From positions 62,001 to 126,000 of the forward strand of contig JAOVVO010000072.1 in the NCBI GenBank assembly GCA_028564675.1: a DNA stretch of 64,000 bases. The letters are read 5' to 3'. Positions 12,365-23,407 of the stretch are shown here, piece by piece. The position numbers and the translations under genes were made by a program. Origin of the DNA: Onchocerca lupi (Eukaryota; Nematoda; Chromadorea; Rhabditida; Onchocercidae). The notes beneath the pieces were generated by a model. That model was not told the origin of the DNA, made no database searches, and saw only the letters and a program-made list of their open reading frames with translations. Every line of letters begins with the position of its first letter. Position 1 is the stretch's first letter.

Positions 12365-14574
12365 ATGAACAGAGAATTTCTATGGAAGTTAAATAAGAGA
12401 TGGGCACGACGCATACGTATTAGTATAGTTTCATTAACGGTAGCATCAGTTCCATCCGTATATTTGTTAGCCAATGGACCATATTTAAAAGAATACTTCG
12501 AGAAGCGATACAGTGTCTGCAATGTGTTACCTTATCATCTGCAGCAAATTGTTGATTCGGTAAGTGACTCAAAGATTTGAAATAAATCGGTTAAATTGAA
12601 TTTTCCTGCAAATTTGGTACCAAATTTAATTCATTTTGAACATTGCAGGAATATGAAAAATTTTTGATGTCAGAGGATCGAATACGGAAGAAAAAACGGG
12701 TCACTTTTTATTGGTCAATGTCTGAAAGTAAGTCAGTGACCTAATATTAATGTATGAAAATTAGTTGTATTTTCAGTAATTTCTTTCTGCTTTCAGTATA
12801 GGAAGCTCTGATTTTAATATTTTTGATTCTGTGTAAGTGATATTTTTATTTTGTTTTTAGGTTTTTAATATTTCAGATTTTATACTTAGAAACTTATTCT
12901 CAAATCACATAATTAAGTTTGAAATTTATTTCTCCAAATTCGAAGATACCAGAATAATATTTCTCATTTTATAGTTAATTCGTGGTTTGAAACGCTTTGT
13001 ATAATCCAACTGTATAATCAACTATTATTGTGTTATGAGTTCAGTGTATTTGAATTAAAATAAACGGATGATTTTAGAGTATTTGGATTCAGTAACACAC
13101 GGTGCTCTGAATAGTCCTTGGGGTGCTCGAACAGCTTTGCCATTTTATACACAATTTCAAACATTCAACGAAGCTTATGATTACTGTAAGAAAAAACTGG
13201 AACCGATGTTGTTCATGGACGAACAAGCATGCGTCATTTGGGAATCAAGCATTGGTCGTCAGATTATTGAAACATTCGTTCTCAGCGAAGATGTTGGTGC
13301 ATTTTGTTACAGCTAACAATCTTTATCAATATCCTTTTGAAACAGCTAATGATTAGGAATTGGGAATAGATAGCTTTTGTTTGGCATATTTGTCATGATA
13401 ATTCTTGATATCTGATTGTAAGAATTACAACTAATTTTTATTTGCTCCTTATTTCATTAACAATTTCATAATTTTCCAGGCTTTAAGATTCCTGGTACAG
13501 CGTGATTTGATAGCACATGAAGCTGTAAAAAGAATGGCGTTATTTGCATTTTACTGGTTTTGTTATACGAGTATTGCTTTTATGCTAGCTCAAATCATAC
13601 TACATTATTATTTTACTGGCAGTGTATTGTGGTTTTGTGGATTATCCTTGGTTCTAAATGCACCAGCATGCTGGGGCAGTGTACAGAATGCGAAACTTGA
13701 TTGGTAAGTTTATAAAACAGACTATTAGCCTTTCATCTCTCCTAAGTTTGAACTTTTTCAGATTGACCGATTCGAAATCATTCTATTCATTTGTATAAAA
13801 AAAAATAAAAAAATGCCATCCTAAATTTTTAAGGCATACCACCGATCAATCTGCTGATGCCGATGCTGCTCGGGTTTCGTTGGCACATAGCAGGGGTGGT
13901 AAAGAGTATTATCAAAAACTGTTGAAGCGAAATCGGTAATTTTCTTTTAATCATGATTTAAATAACATGATAACTGAATGATTAAAATAACACTTTCTCT
14001 TTCAATCGATCATTGGAGAACAATTGAGATTGCATGGAAAAGTATGGGAAGACGAAAATTGTCGTCGTGCTTTTTGTTTGATGGACAACTGCGCAATTTA
14101 CACACTGAGTGTCCAAATTTATATATTTTTATTTATAATACATATATTTATATGGATGACACATGAACGTTTTAATTAGATTATTAATAAAATTGGAAAT
14201 GTTCCTACATTAGGGGTGAATTTTTTCGTAAAAAAAATCCTCAATGTCAGTTAACCATAAATTGATTTGCATAATCAAATTTATTCTGAACTTCTTATAA
14301 ACAGTGATTAAATTCCATTAAAATACTGCAATATAAATCAAATTGTTTATTTCTCAGTGATAAAATTATCTGAGGAGAAAGAAGGCTTTTTTTTCAATAC
14401 AAATAAATTTTTAGGCTTTTACGAGAAATAATCCGCGATGGTGTGAAAAAAGTATCAGCTGTAGGCAATCCAAACAATTCGAATACATCTTATTGGTTAC
14501 GATATACAGCACTGGTAGATTTGCATGCGGAAAACAACTTGCTAGATAAAATAAGTACTGCTGGTGATTCATGA
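12365..14574 (+). CDS. TMEM177-like membrane protein, copy 2 (tandem paralogue)
   Basis: Six exons keep phase: 12365-12559, 12649-12727, 13078-13292, 13480-13703, 13834-13935, 14415-14574 (324 aa). The architecture repeats that of the neighbour: an N-terminal membrane segment (about 15-35), the conserved helix SEDALRFLVQRDLIAHEAVK (about 161-180), two close membrane helices (about 178-201 and 207-228), and a C-terminal GGKEYYQKLLKRNRLLREII. That last block matches the GVEFYEKLLSGN...LRSLL motif of TMEM177 better than copy 1 does, so copy 2 may be the more conserved orthologue. N-terminal residues 1-14 are basic and could form a mitochondrial presequence. Divergence from copy 1 is large, so the duplication looks old. 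Function is inferred as cytochrome-oxidase assembly. Confidence 0.7.
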
Positions 14575-15170
14575 TTAGGATTACATTAAAATTTATGATT
14601 AGTAGATTGCACAATTAATGAGTGAGAGAATATAGTCGAATATCTTTTGAGAATTTCTATTCAATGTTGCTTTATCTTTATGCAATTATTGCATACGTAT
14701 ATTTTTTTGAAATGCTTCTCATTCCCGATCGAAATATTATGCGTCATCTAAATTATTCCGAAAAATATTCATTATAATATCAGGTAAATTGAAAAATTTG
14801 ATTAACTAGCCACTTTCTAGATAGCTCTAATTGCATATGTTGTTATGCATATTAATTTGTGTGAAGTAATTATATTATTAATGTAATTTGCTTTCAAAAT
14901 GTATTTAAATTCGGAGTCCTTTTTGTTATAAAATATAAATAAATATGTCCTTCAAATACGATCTTTATGTTGAGACTTTCTAACGTTTATTTCGATGGGT
15001 TCTTTTTTTTTTGGCTGAATCGTTTTAGAATGCAATTAAATTAATTTAACAGCTGAACATTGGATTCCAGTCCTGCTAACTAGATGATCTACAGACATTT
15101 TGTGAGACGATGCTCCCTTGAAAACTTGATTAGTCATACAAGTTTTACTGAATTTCAGGATTTATTGGGA
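14575..15170. other. Intergenic before PEN-2, with likely SL acceptor
   Basis: About 600 bp of AT-rich sequence. AATTTCAG at 15151-15158 precedes the PEN-2 ATG by 12 bases and is the best SL trans-splice site. An open frame extends upstream from the PEN-2 start to 15084, but its extra residues have no match to PEN-2. Confidence 0.5.
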
Positions 15171-15934
15171 ATGGATTTGAAAAAGATGTCTAACGCAGAT
15201 AAGGTGATACTTTGTAGGCGTTATTTTTATATCGGTTTTGCCTTGTTACCGCTAGTTTGGGTCGTCAATGCTATATGGTTTTTCAAGTCTGCTTTCTTCG
15301 ACAAATCACCAGTGCAAAAAACGATCAGACGATGTAAGTTTTCTATTTAAAATTTAGTACATTGCATTTGAAATGATTGTGCATGAGTAACCCAAGCCAC
15401 AAATTTAAGCGATAAGTTTCGTAATTGGAATATCTAATTTTTTGAAAATAGGAGAGATTGTTCGCATGATACATCAAATTCTATGAGTTGGATTTATCCA
15501 GGATTTAAATATGATTGAAATATTCTTCATACAGAAAGAATAGAATAAAAAGAAATGGGATGGTTGAAAAAATTGGAGATTGTTGTTCATTAGATGTTTT
15601 AGTAGAAATTTTAGAACTTTTTACTCTGATTCTAGAATTAAATAGGAGATTTACGAGTCAGCTACAATCTTCATTCATCTTTGATTATTGAAATAATTGC
15701 AGATGCTAAAAAATCATTGGATTATCATTTATTAGTTTGAAATTATTGTCATAATAATTGTTTCAATTCTTAATTTATTATTTTCTTTTTTCAGATGTAC
15801 TATATTCAATAATTGGTGCATCAGTATGGATATTAGCGCTCATTGGCTGGGAAATATTCTTTCAGTTGGAAAGAGCTAAAGGATTGGAATGGACCGATCG
15901 ACTATCTTTTGTGTTTCCTGTTGGATATGTTTAA
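15171..15934 (+). CDS. pen-2: PEN-2, gamma-secretase subunit
   Basis: PEN-2 is the small membrane subunit that activates presenilin in gamma-secretase, which cleaves Notch-type receptors. Two exons, 15171-15333 and 15795-15934, give exactly 100 aa (human 101). The N-terminus MDLKKMSNADK aligns with human MNLERVSNEEK without a gap, which decides the start. CRRYFYIGFALLPLVWVVN matches CRKYYLGGFAFLPFLWLVN, and the C-terminus WTDRLSFVFPVGYV carries the essential DYLSF-type motif (here DRLSF) and ends at the usual place. Hydrophobic segments lie at about 21-40 and 57-76. The stop is followed by AATAAA at 16110-16115. It lies in line with the TMEM177-like pair, with gaps of about 600 bp, so a shared polycistronic unit is possible. 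Confidence 0.95.
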
Positions 15935-18900
15935 AAAAGAGTGTTTGATCGTTATTTAATGTATTTATGTATTTTCATTTTGTTTTTCATCTTTCTATCT
16001 TTTTTATTCTATAGAAACCAATTTTTTGACTTGAGTTTTAAGTTTTTTTTTTCTTGTAACCTTGCAAAAATAATGCTTGATTCATTTTCGCAAATATTTG
16101 TTAAAAATCAATAAAAAACATTCAATTAAAGCGGAATTCTTTTACTGCCATCAATAGACAAAAATTTTAATAGGAAAATGTTTACATGTAAATTTTTATC
16201 TCTGCTTTCTTTCTTTTCATTACGGAAAGAACAAAAAGTGATAGTCTTTGATCTCTAGTTAGCAATCGCTAAAAGCAGCAGTTTCTTGTCATATCGAGAA
16301 ACTTTACTGATTGATTAATTTTTAGAATTTCGAATAAACTAATAAATAGAAAGTTTTGAATTGTATTAGTCAGTTTTGTTTAAAATATATCAGAGATTTT
16401 AAAATAGCATTGATTATGCTATTATTTCTTCCTGTCATTTCATTTTTAGCTGCTCCTAAATTTTTGTATTCATATTTTTTCTTATGTTATTACAAATTTT
16501 CAAACAATAAATTGGTCCATGAATTGTTTTCGTACATTGAAAATGTTGGCTTTTTTCATTTCAAACATTATCATTTTTTTAACACTAATCGCTTCTAAGA
16601 ATATTTCATCAAAATTGGTTAAAATTTGATGAATCGAAGTTTTTGTTGCAATTTACATTTAAATAATCATTTACCGAACTATGATATGCAACAAAAAGAA
16701 ATAAATTCATCGTTTGATTGGAAGGATATTTGTGTTACATGCGAAAAGAATATTCCGATATTTCTAAAAAAATCCTCTTTTTTCCCGCTTGCTTGTTTAT
16801 CTATTCAGCACTTTCTCGAGAAGGGAGAGAAAGGAAATTTTTTATCAAGATAATTTTCGTCATTCATTGATGCAATTTGCAAGAGTATATTTATTTATTT
16901 GCGATTAAAAAGAAGAAAAGAAAAAAACTTTATACAGAAAAAAAAATTTTTATACAAAAAATAGCAGTTTTTCGAACAACCATCATAAGAAATCATTGCT
17001 TTAGTTTACTCAGTTTTTAAATATTTGGTTTGTTTAATCGCCGACGGTCTAACAGCGAATATTTACAAATTGATGGGAAATATGACATGCACATTATTTT
17101 TGTGATAATTTCTACAAAATTGCAATTTTTTATATCAAATTTTTGTTTTCTACGAAAATGCTAATATTTATTCCATTAATTGATATAAAAGGCTACTTCG
17201 AAATAGTATAAATTATTAGCATTTATTTAAATTCTACAAATTTTGTTTATATCAAGTGTTTTTATAAACTTTTCAAAAACTTTTCCCCCACGCAGAATTG
17301 ATTTTTTTCAGAAAACTGTTAGTTGCAGATGCCTAACTGCTGTAAAGTTCTTTTTTTTTTCCCCAAAAAATATTTGTTTAAATGGGTACTGTAGTGACCC
17401 AACTATATCGTGAATGTCTTTGAGTGACAAAATAAATTACGGTAAAGGTTTAATTTTAATGCCGATTTCTTATTATCGATTTTCGATAACGTGTTATTAA
17501 TTATCAATTTTTTGTATTTATGTTATTGAAATTAATTTCTTGCATGATTCCAAACCAATTTTAAGCCTTCCAAATATTAATTTCGATTAAACGAAAATTT
17601 TAGTGATAAGTTTATTCGTTTACATCCATCGTACCAAAACTCCTTGTTAATTTTTTTTTTTTAATTTCATATACTCTTTCATAGATTTTCGTTATTGCAG
17701 TTTAAGTTTGCATATGTACTTCTATTTAGCTGAAAATTTTTCATCATCGATCGATTTCAAATTTTTAATTATAATTAATATATTTTTGGCCATGTTTTAT
17801 CTATCTTTTTATTATTATTCAATTATTTGAACTTATCATATATTCCTTTAATTGATTTTTGTCAATTTGAAAATCGATTCTTTCATTCTTATGGAGATTT
17901 TTTTTTTTTCTTGATATTGATTCATATTTATTGATTCTAAAATTCACAAATCATATTTCATATTTTTCTTAGTTTAATATTTCTTTTGATAAAATTTTGG
18001 TCTTACTTATAATGTCCATCCCTAAGTTATCAGCTTATCTCTATCTCAGTGAAGACTGAGATAAGATAACATCGAGATAAGATAGAAAGTTATATTCTTG
18101 AAGTTTCAAATAAACCAAAGAAACATTGTCACAGGTGATTTTCTTGATATTGAAGAAAGATAAACAACAATTGAAATGTTTCATCAATCTAACAAATAAT
18201 TATTTATTTAAGATTGACTTGCAAACATGATAGACGTATAAATGTATTATTTAAAGAGATTACAACGATAATGTATTGTTTATTTTTTGCAGCTTTATTT
18301 ACAAAGTATCCTGTCTCTCTGAATAATTTTTATAAACTTGTAGTTTTTATTTTTAAGTTTACAAAAGTTTATAAAAATTTCAAATGATGATAGATTTAAG
18401 TGATGGTTCAAATGCGGAGATTCAATGATGACAAGTAAGATTGTTATTGATTCATTTAGAATAAAATTTCGAATTTTATTATTGCAATTTGTTATCATTA
18501 TCAATTTTGTAAGATAAGAAAAAGAAAAAAAAAACTATTAGTATTGTATTGAATTTTGTGCTTTTCATTTTAAAACAATAAACAAAAAAAAAAAAAAAAA
18601 AACAAGACGTTATATGGGATTATGAGCTAAAGGAGAAGATAAAGGTAGAATGATGATAAAAATTGCTGATAAAACTAGAATGATGATGAAATTGCTGATA
18701 AAGCTAGAATGGGTTTAAGTTTTTTTTTTTTCGGTTTTTTTTTTTCAAAGACTTCGATCATTCCAAGGATACTAACTAATTTGAGGGATACTTGCTTTTC
18801 TTATCTTACGAATATCGCAATAGTGAAATTCGAAATTTTGTTCTTAATGAAATATTTACAGTTTCTTTTTGTCATCATTGAATCTTTTGCATGAAATTTC

Positions 18901-19682
18901 TATAAATTTTTATAGACTTAAAAATTAGTATTACTGGAAAGATAATTTTAATTATTCCTAATAATATTCATTTTTTTTTTCAAGAAAAGCATAAAATTAA
19001 GTTGTCACTTTTATTTTCCACTAAATTTACAATTGATAAGCCAAAGAAAATAAAGTAAATGTTTTTTATTTTTTTTGTTTCGCCTTTTAAATTCATGCAG
19101 AAACGAAATATTCCTAAATGTGTATTAATAATTTTTTGTTTAAAATTTTACAAAAATTTCAATCTAAAAAATTTTTGAAGGAAATATTCATTATTGGGAT
19201 CAACATTTTTTGTTAATACATCGAAAATTTTTAATGAATTTCATTTCATATTCAGAATTTTTGTCTCACTTATATAATTATGTAGTCTTCAGGTTCCTAT
19301 ATATTTTGAAAGGAATTCATGATACGGCTCTTCAGTAATTCTTTTCAATTTACATATTAATTAAGATAATTGTTTTTAATTTAATATGATATTTAACCCG
19401 TATGTAATAATGTCTTGAATTCCTTAAATTCTTTGCATGGCTATTGAAATTCACATTTCATTTGAATCGAATTTTGTAGAATAGAATCTGATTATATCAT
19501 ATTTAAATTCGAAAATATTTAAATATTGTCAATGCCAGATTTGAAGTTCCAAATTTTCTTTTTTTTTTTTTTTGTTTGTTAAAACTTTTTTCTAAACTTT
19601 GTACATATTTCGGATTCGCTAAAATAAAATTTAAATTTTGATTTTAAAATTACATCTTTTATTTTAAGTTATATATGTCATA
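15935..19682. other. 3.7-kb AT-rich intergenic region
   Basis: It holds the PEN-2 3' UTR and the promoter of the TMEM144-like gene. I found no exon with coding character, no tRNA and no transposon end. Open frames such as 16356-16598 and 16626-16853 are Phe/Ile/Asn/Lys-rich and look like chance. A perfect hairpin is at 18041-18064. Several A or T runs are present. Confidence 0.5.
18041..18064. repeat. Short perfect inverted repeat
   Basis: TATCTCAGT, a four-base GAAG loop, then ACTGAGATA. The flanks (CTTATCTC on the left, AGATAAGATAG further right) extend the symmetry imperfectly. It lies in a long intergenic region far from any gene start, so no role can be assigned. Confidence 0.55.
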
Positions 19683-22463
19683 ATGTCGCTAAACAATACA
19701 TTAGTAGGATTAGCTGCTTGTGGTATTACAACTTGTTTATTTGGATCTTTATTCGTACCCATCAGACGATTTGATCCGGGTGACGGTTAGTTTTTCTCTT
19801 GTCATAACCTTTAACCTTTAATGTAAAATTTAATCAAGAATATTTTCTGGCTCTCTATTATTCATTAATCATTTACATTTGCTAATTTGAAGTACTATTT
19901 AATTAAATTTGCATTATTTATCACTTTAGAGTTATTATTTATTGTGTAAATAATTATTTGTTATTTCTTATATTTAAATACTTTTGCGAATAATTTCAGG
20001 TTTTCGAATAATTTCATGAATAATTTCAGGTTTATTCTCACAATGGGTGATGGATACAGCAATATTTATGTTTGGTATGATAATTAATGCCTATGAAGGT
20101 TTTCCTAAGTTTTATCCGCTTGCAATGCTTGGTGGTGCATTTTGGGCAATTGGTAAATTATCTAGAGGATATTTTCCCATTAAAAAAAATTTTTTTAAAT
20201 AATACAAAATTTTACGAGAATTAGTTTTAAAATCGATAAAATTGATCAGAGTTTTGAAGTTCCAAAAACTCAAATCGGGATACAATACGTTGAATATCTA
20301 GGAAGCATATGATTCTTATCATAAATATAAAAATTGATCTTTGTCACTTTGAACTTGTGTCATTTTTTGTCACTTTTTTAAAAATCCATTTACAATTTAA
20401 ATATTATATATTGTTTTCTAGGGAATTAAATGAAGCATAGTGATGTTAGTTATTTTAATTTCAGGAAATGCAACGGCAGTTACAATTTTAAAATCGATTG
20501 GTTTGGGTATGGGTGTATTGATATGGGGTATGGCTAGTTGTTTGATGGGTTGGGCAAGTAGTCGTTTTGGCTTATTTGGCTTAAAACAAAATGTGCCAAA
20601 TAGTGTTACTCTCAATTATGTTGGTTTATTGCTTATTCTTTCCGGGTAAGCTTTCTATTAATTTTTCCAGAATTTCTCAACAAATTTATCTTAACAATTT
20701 CTTCGAATGTTAACCTTTTTTTTTTTTTTTTTTTTTTTTTTCTAGAAATAACTGCACAGTTCTTGTTGCAGTTACTAAAAAATTAAATTATTTCCAGTGG
20801 GGCGCTATTTTCATTGGTAAAGCCAACTCCACAAACTAATGATAATAGCAAAATACAAGAAAAACAGAAAAATAAATCGGCAACGGAAATCGAACCGTCT
20901 ACTTTACTATTGAAATCACGTGAAAACGATTATGAAGAAATGGAACTATCTGAAAATAGTGATAAGAAGAATGGAAGTTCGATGAAAAAGCGGATTTTGT
21001 AAGTTATTTTCTGTAATTCTGAGAAGAACTATTCGGCTTATTTAAATCGAATTATGACTTTTGCTGATATTTTAGAGACTGTGCTTCGTGTCAAATATTG
21101 AGTCATTTCTCGACTTGATCGGTTTGATCTCTGATCTAATCTTTATTGATTTATCTGATCTGATTTCCATGCTAACAGTGATTGCATCTTCTTAACCTTA
21201 TGGCCTCCATACTTCGATATTGTTAATTTGTTAATACTTTGTTATCGATAAAATTACTAATTTGGATTTATGTGCAGCAATTATAATTATTGTAATGTAT
21301 TAAAAATCATAATGTATTAAGAGGTAGAACAGAAAATTTCTGGACAGGTAATAATTGATGTGATAAGCTGAAGTCTTTATTTTATTTCATTTCCGGTCTT
21401 CCAGACGAGAGAAATTTTTTGGTAAAATTTTCATTGCTACAAAAGTGATAATTTCAGCGGTATATCATTATCATTGATTGCTGGTTTATGCTACGGGTTA
21501 ACATTTGTTCCTGTCATTTATATTCAAGAACATCCCGATCAGGTCATTCGTTTTCTTCAATTTAGCAAAAAATTTCAATTTAAGTTGTATTGTAAAAAAA
21601 AAAAAAAATGCATTACAAAATGTTTATTATTTTAACTTTTTTACTGCTATTTCAAAATCTCAATTCAACATTATTATATTATTTGTTGACATTTTTATCA
21701 TTATAGTTTGAAGGTGCTTCATCGGAACCACTCCCACATGTTTTTTCTCATTTTACTGGGATCTTCATTACCAGTACAATTATTTTGGTGGTATATGCTA
21801 TCATCAAGCTTAATAGACCAGTGGTCAATCATCAAATTATCTTACCCGCATTCATTACAGGTATTATGTGGGCTACTGCACAAACTTCATGGTAATAGAA
21901 TATTTTTTCATGCAATCTTAGGCATTTTCAATTTAAATAAGTAAGAATAATATATTCTAAATCCCCAGCGAGATAAACTCGTTTAAAATGAAGGACAAGT
22001 TCAGAAAGACCTGCCGCTATTTAGTTTGATATACGTCACACCTAGTCTACGCAAATAAAATGTAAATGTTCAAAATCTTAAATCTCCGAAAGTTCTTAAA
22101 TACGCTTATCTAAAAAAACGCGCTTATTCGAATGCAGCGTTGCATGAAAATTTCAAATCAGTCGACGATGAGTTTGAAACGTTGTGAAAAAAGCACAACG
22201 AACATTTATAACTGTATTTATATAGATAAACTTAAAACCAAATGAAATAATACTTGATAAGTTTCAGGTTCATTGCAAATAACTACATCGCTCAATCGAT
22301 ATCATTTCCTATTAATAGCATGGTACCAGGTGTTATCGCATCTCTTTGGAGTGTTCTTTATTTCAAGGAAATTTGTGGTACTCGAAATTTGAAAATTTTA
22401 TCTGTAGCTATAATAATTACTATTACGGGTGCTATAATTGTTGGATTATCAAAGGATTTTTAG
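19683..22463 (+). CDS. tmem144: TMEM144-like ten-helix membrane protein (DUF1632 family)
   Basis: TMEM144 proteins are putative carbohydrate transporters of the drug/metabolite-transporter fold. Seven exons keep phase: 19683-19785, 20030-20152, 20465-20645, 20798-20998, 21458-21542, 21707-21891, 22268-22463 (357 aa; human is 345). The N-terminus has GSLFVPIRRFDPGDG, a hallmark of the family, followed by FFSQWVMD once exon 2 is joined. Helix pairs with GGAFWAIGNATAV and LKSIGLGMGVLIWG follow, then a hydrophilic loop (about residues 140-202, Lys/Glu/Ser-rich), and a second helical half with GLCYGLTFVPVIYIQ and GIMWATAQTSWFIANN. The conserved end region ITITGAIIVGLSKDF closes the protein. Two TTTCAG acceptors lie 30 bp apart before exon 2 (19992-19999 and 20022-20029); only the second keeps frame. 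Intron 6 carries a small mobile element at 22046-22226. Confidence 0.9.
22046..22226. mobile_element. Short non-autonomous Helitron-like/foldback element in an intron
   Basis: About 180 bp in intron 6 of the TMEM144-like gene. The left end starts TCTACGCAAATAAAATGTAA and continues with the sequence shared by the elements at 32304, 33060 and 38681. The right end is the inverted left end, finishing in ACATTTATAACTGTATTTAT before ATAGATA. The central part contains the family block TTCGAATGCA followed by GTTGCATGAAAATTTCAAA. No coding capacity. It reads as a minimal derivative of the Helitron family found elsewhere in this window. Confidence 0.6.
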
Positions 22464-23407
22464 AAGTAATCATTTGATTAATATTTTTTAATATTTTAAA
22501 CATTAATTCAAGATTCTGTGATACGCTTAATTCTGCCTATCCATGGAGCTGTTGTAATCGAAGCGTCAAATAAAAACACTTTTAATTTCAAAAATATAAA
22601 TATAAACACACTTATATTTGCATCAAGCGTAAATTTATACAAAACTACATGAAGTGCCTAAAAATAAAAATACACTGTAAACAAGTAATAATTTATACGA
22701 TAATATTTAGTATAAAAATGGTACCTATTACGTAAATTAGGGAAAACAGCTTTAACTCGAAAAAAATTTTGTAAATAAATGCTTGTCAAAGAATGGAATC
22801 TGGAAGTTTTGCCTCAAAAAAATTCCTAAAAGAGAAAATTAATAAGCGATCCTGGCAGTTTATGAAAAATAAATCTGGATTCGATAAATAATAAGATACA
22901 AGAACAATGAGATAGAAAGGCTAGAAAAATTCAAAAAGTGATGCTCCTCAAGAGAAAAATGTGAATTGGATTACAAAGGAAAGACCATATCAAAAAACAA
23001 ATAAAAGGTAAAGAAAACAAAAAACGAAAAAAAGAAATAAAAACAAATGACATTAGAAAAAGATGAATTTGCAAGAAAACGAAACCTGAAGATGTAAAGA
23101 ACGAAGCAATAACAGAGCGAAATATTTAAGAGATACACAATAAAAATGCTAGAAAAAAAAGGAGTAAAATAAATCATTTATAAAATTTTTTCTATCTTGA
23201 CTTCGTTCATAATCCCAAAAACCCAAATAGCTTCTTGAATAAATATTCAATAAAGCTAAAAAGATCTAACTGATGAGAACTAAATATAGAATATAGAGAA
23301 TGATACCTGAGAATATTTCACAAAGCACATTTGGGAGGAAAATTAGCCAATAATCAGTGATCTTCTTTTGAAAAATTAAACAGCACTGTTTATTTAAGAA
23401 TTACAAA
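22464..23407. other. Intergenic between convergent TMEM144-like and FEM-2 genes
   Basis: About 0.94 kb. It holds the two 3' UTRs. The strand is very A-rich around 22970-23180, which yields a Phe-rich chance frame on the minus strand. No repeat or RNA gene recognised. Confidence 0.5.

Noticed and set aside
15084..15170. Upstream in-frame extension of PEN-2
   Set aside because: The extra 29 residues do not match PEN-2, and a TTTCAG lies between them and the well-aligned Met at 15171.
16356..16853. Two plus-strand frames of 75-80 codons
   Set aside because: Composition is typical of translated AT-rich noise, with no splice-site or motif support.
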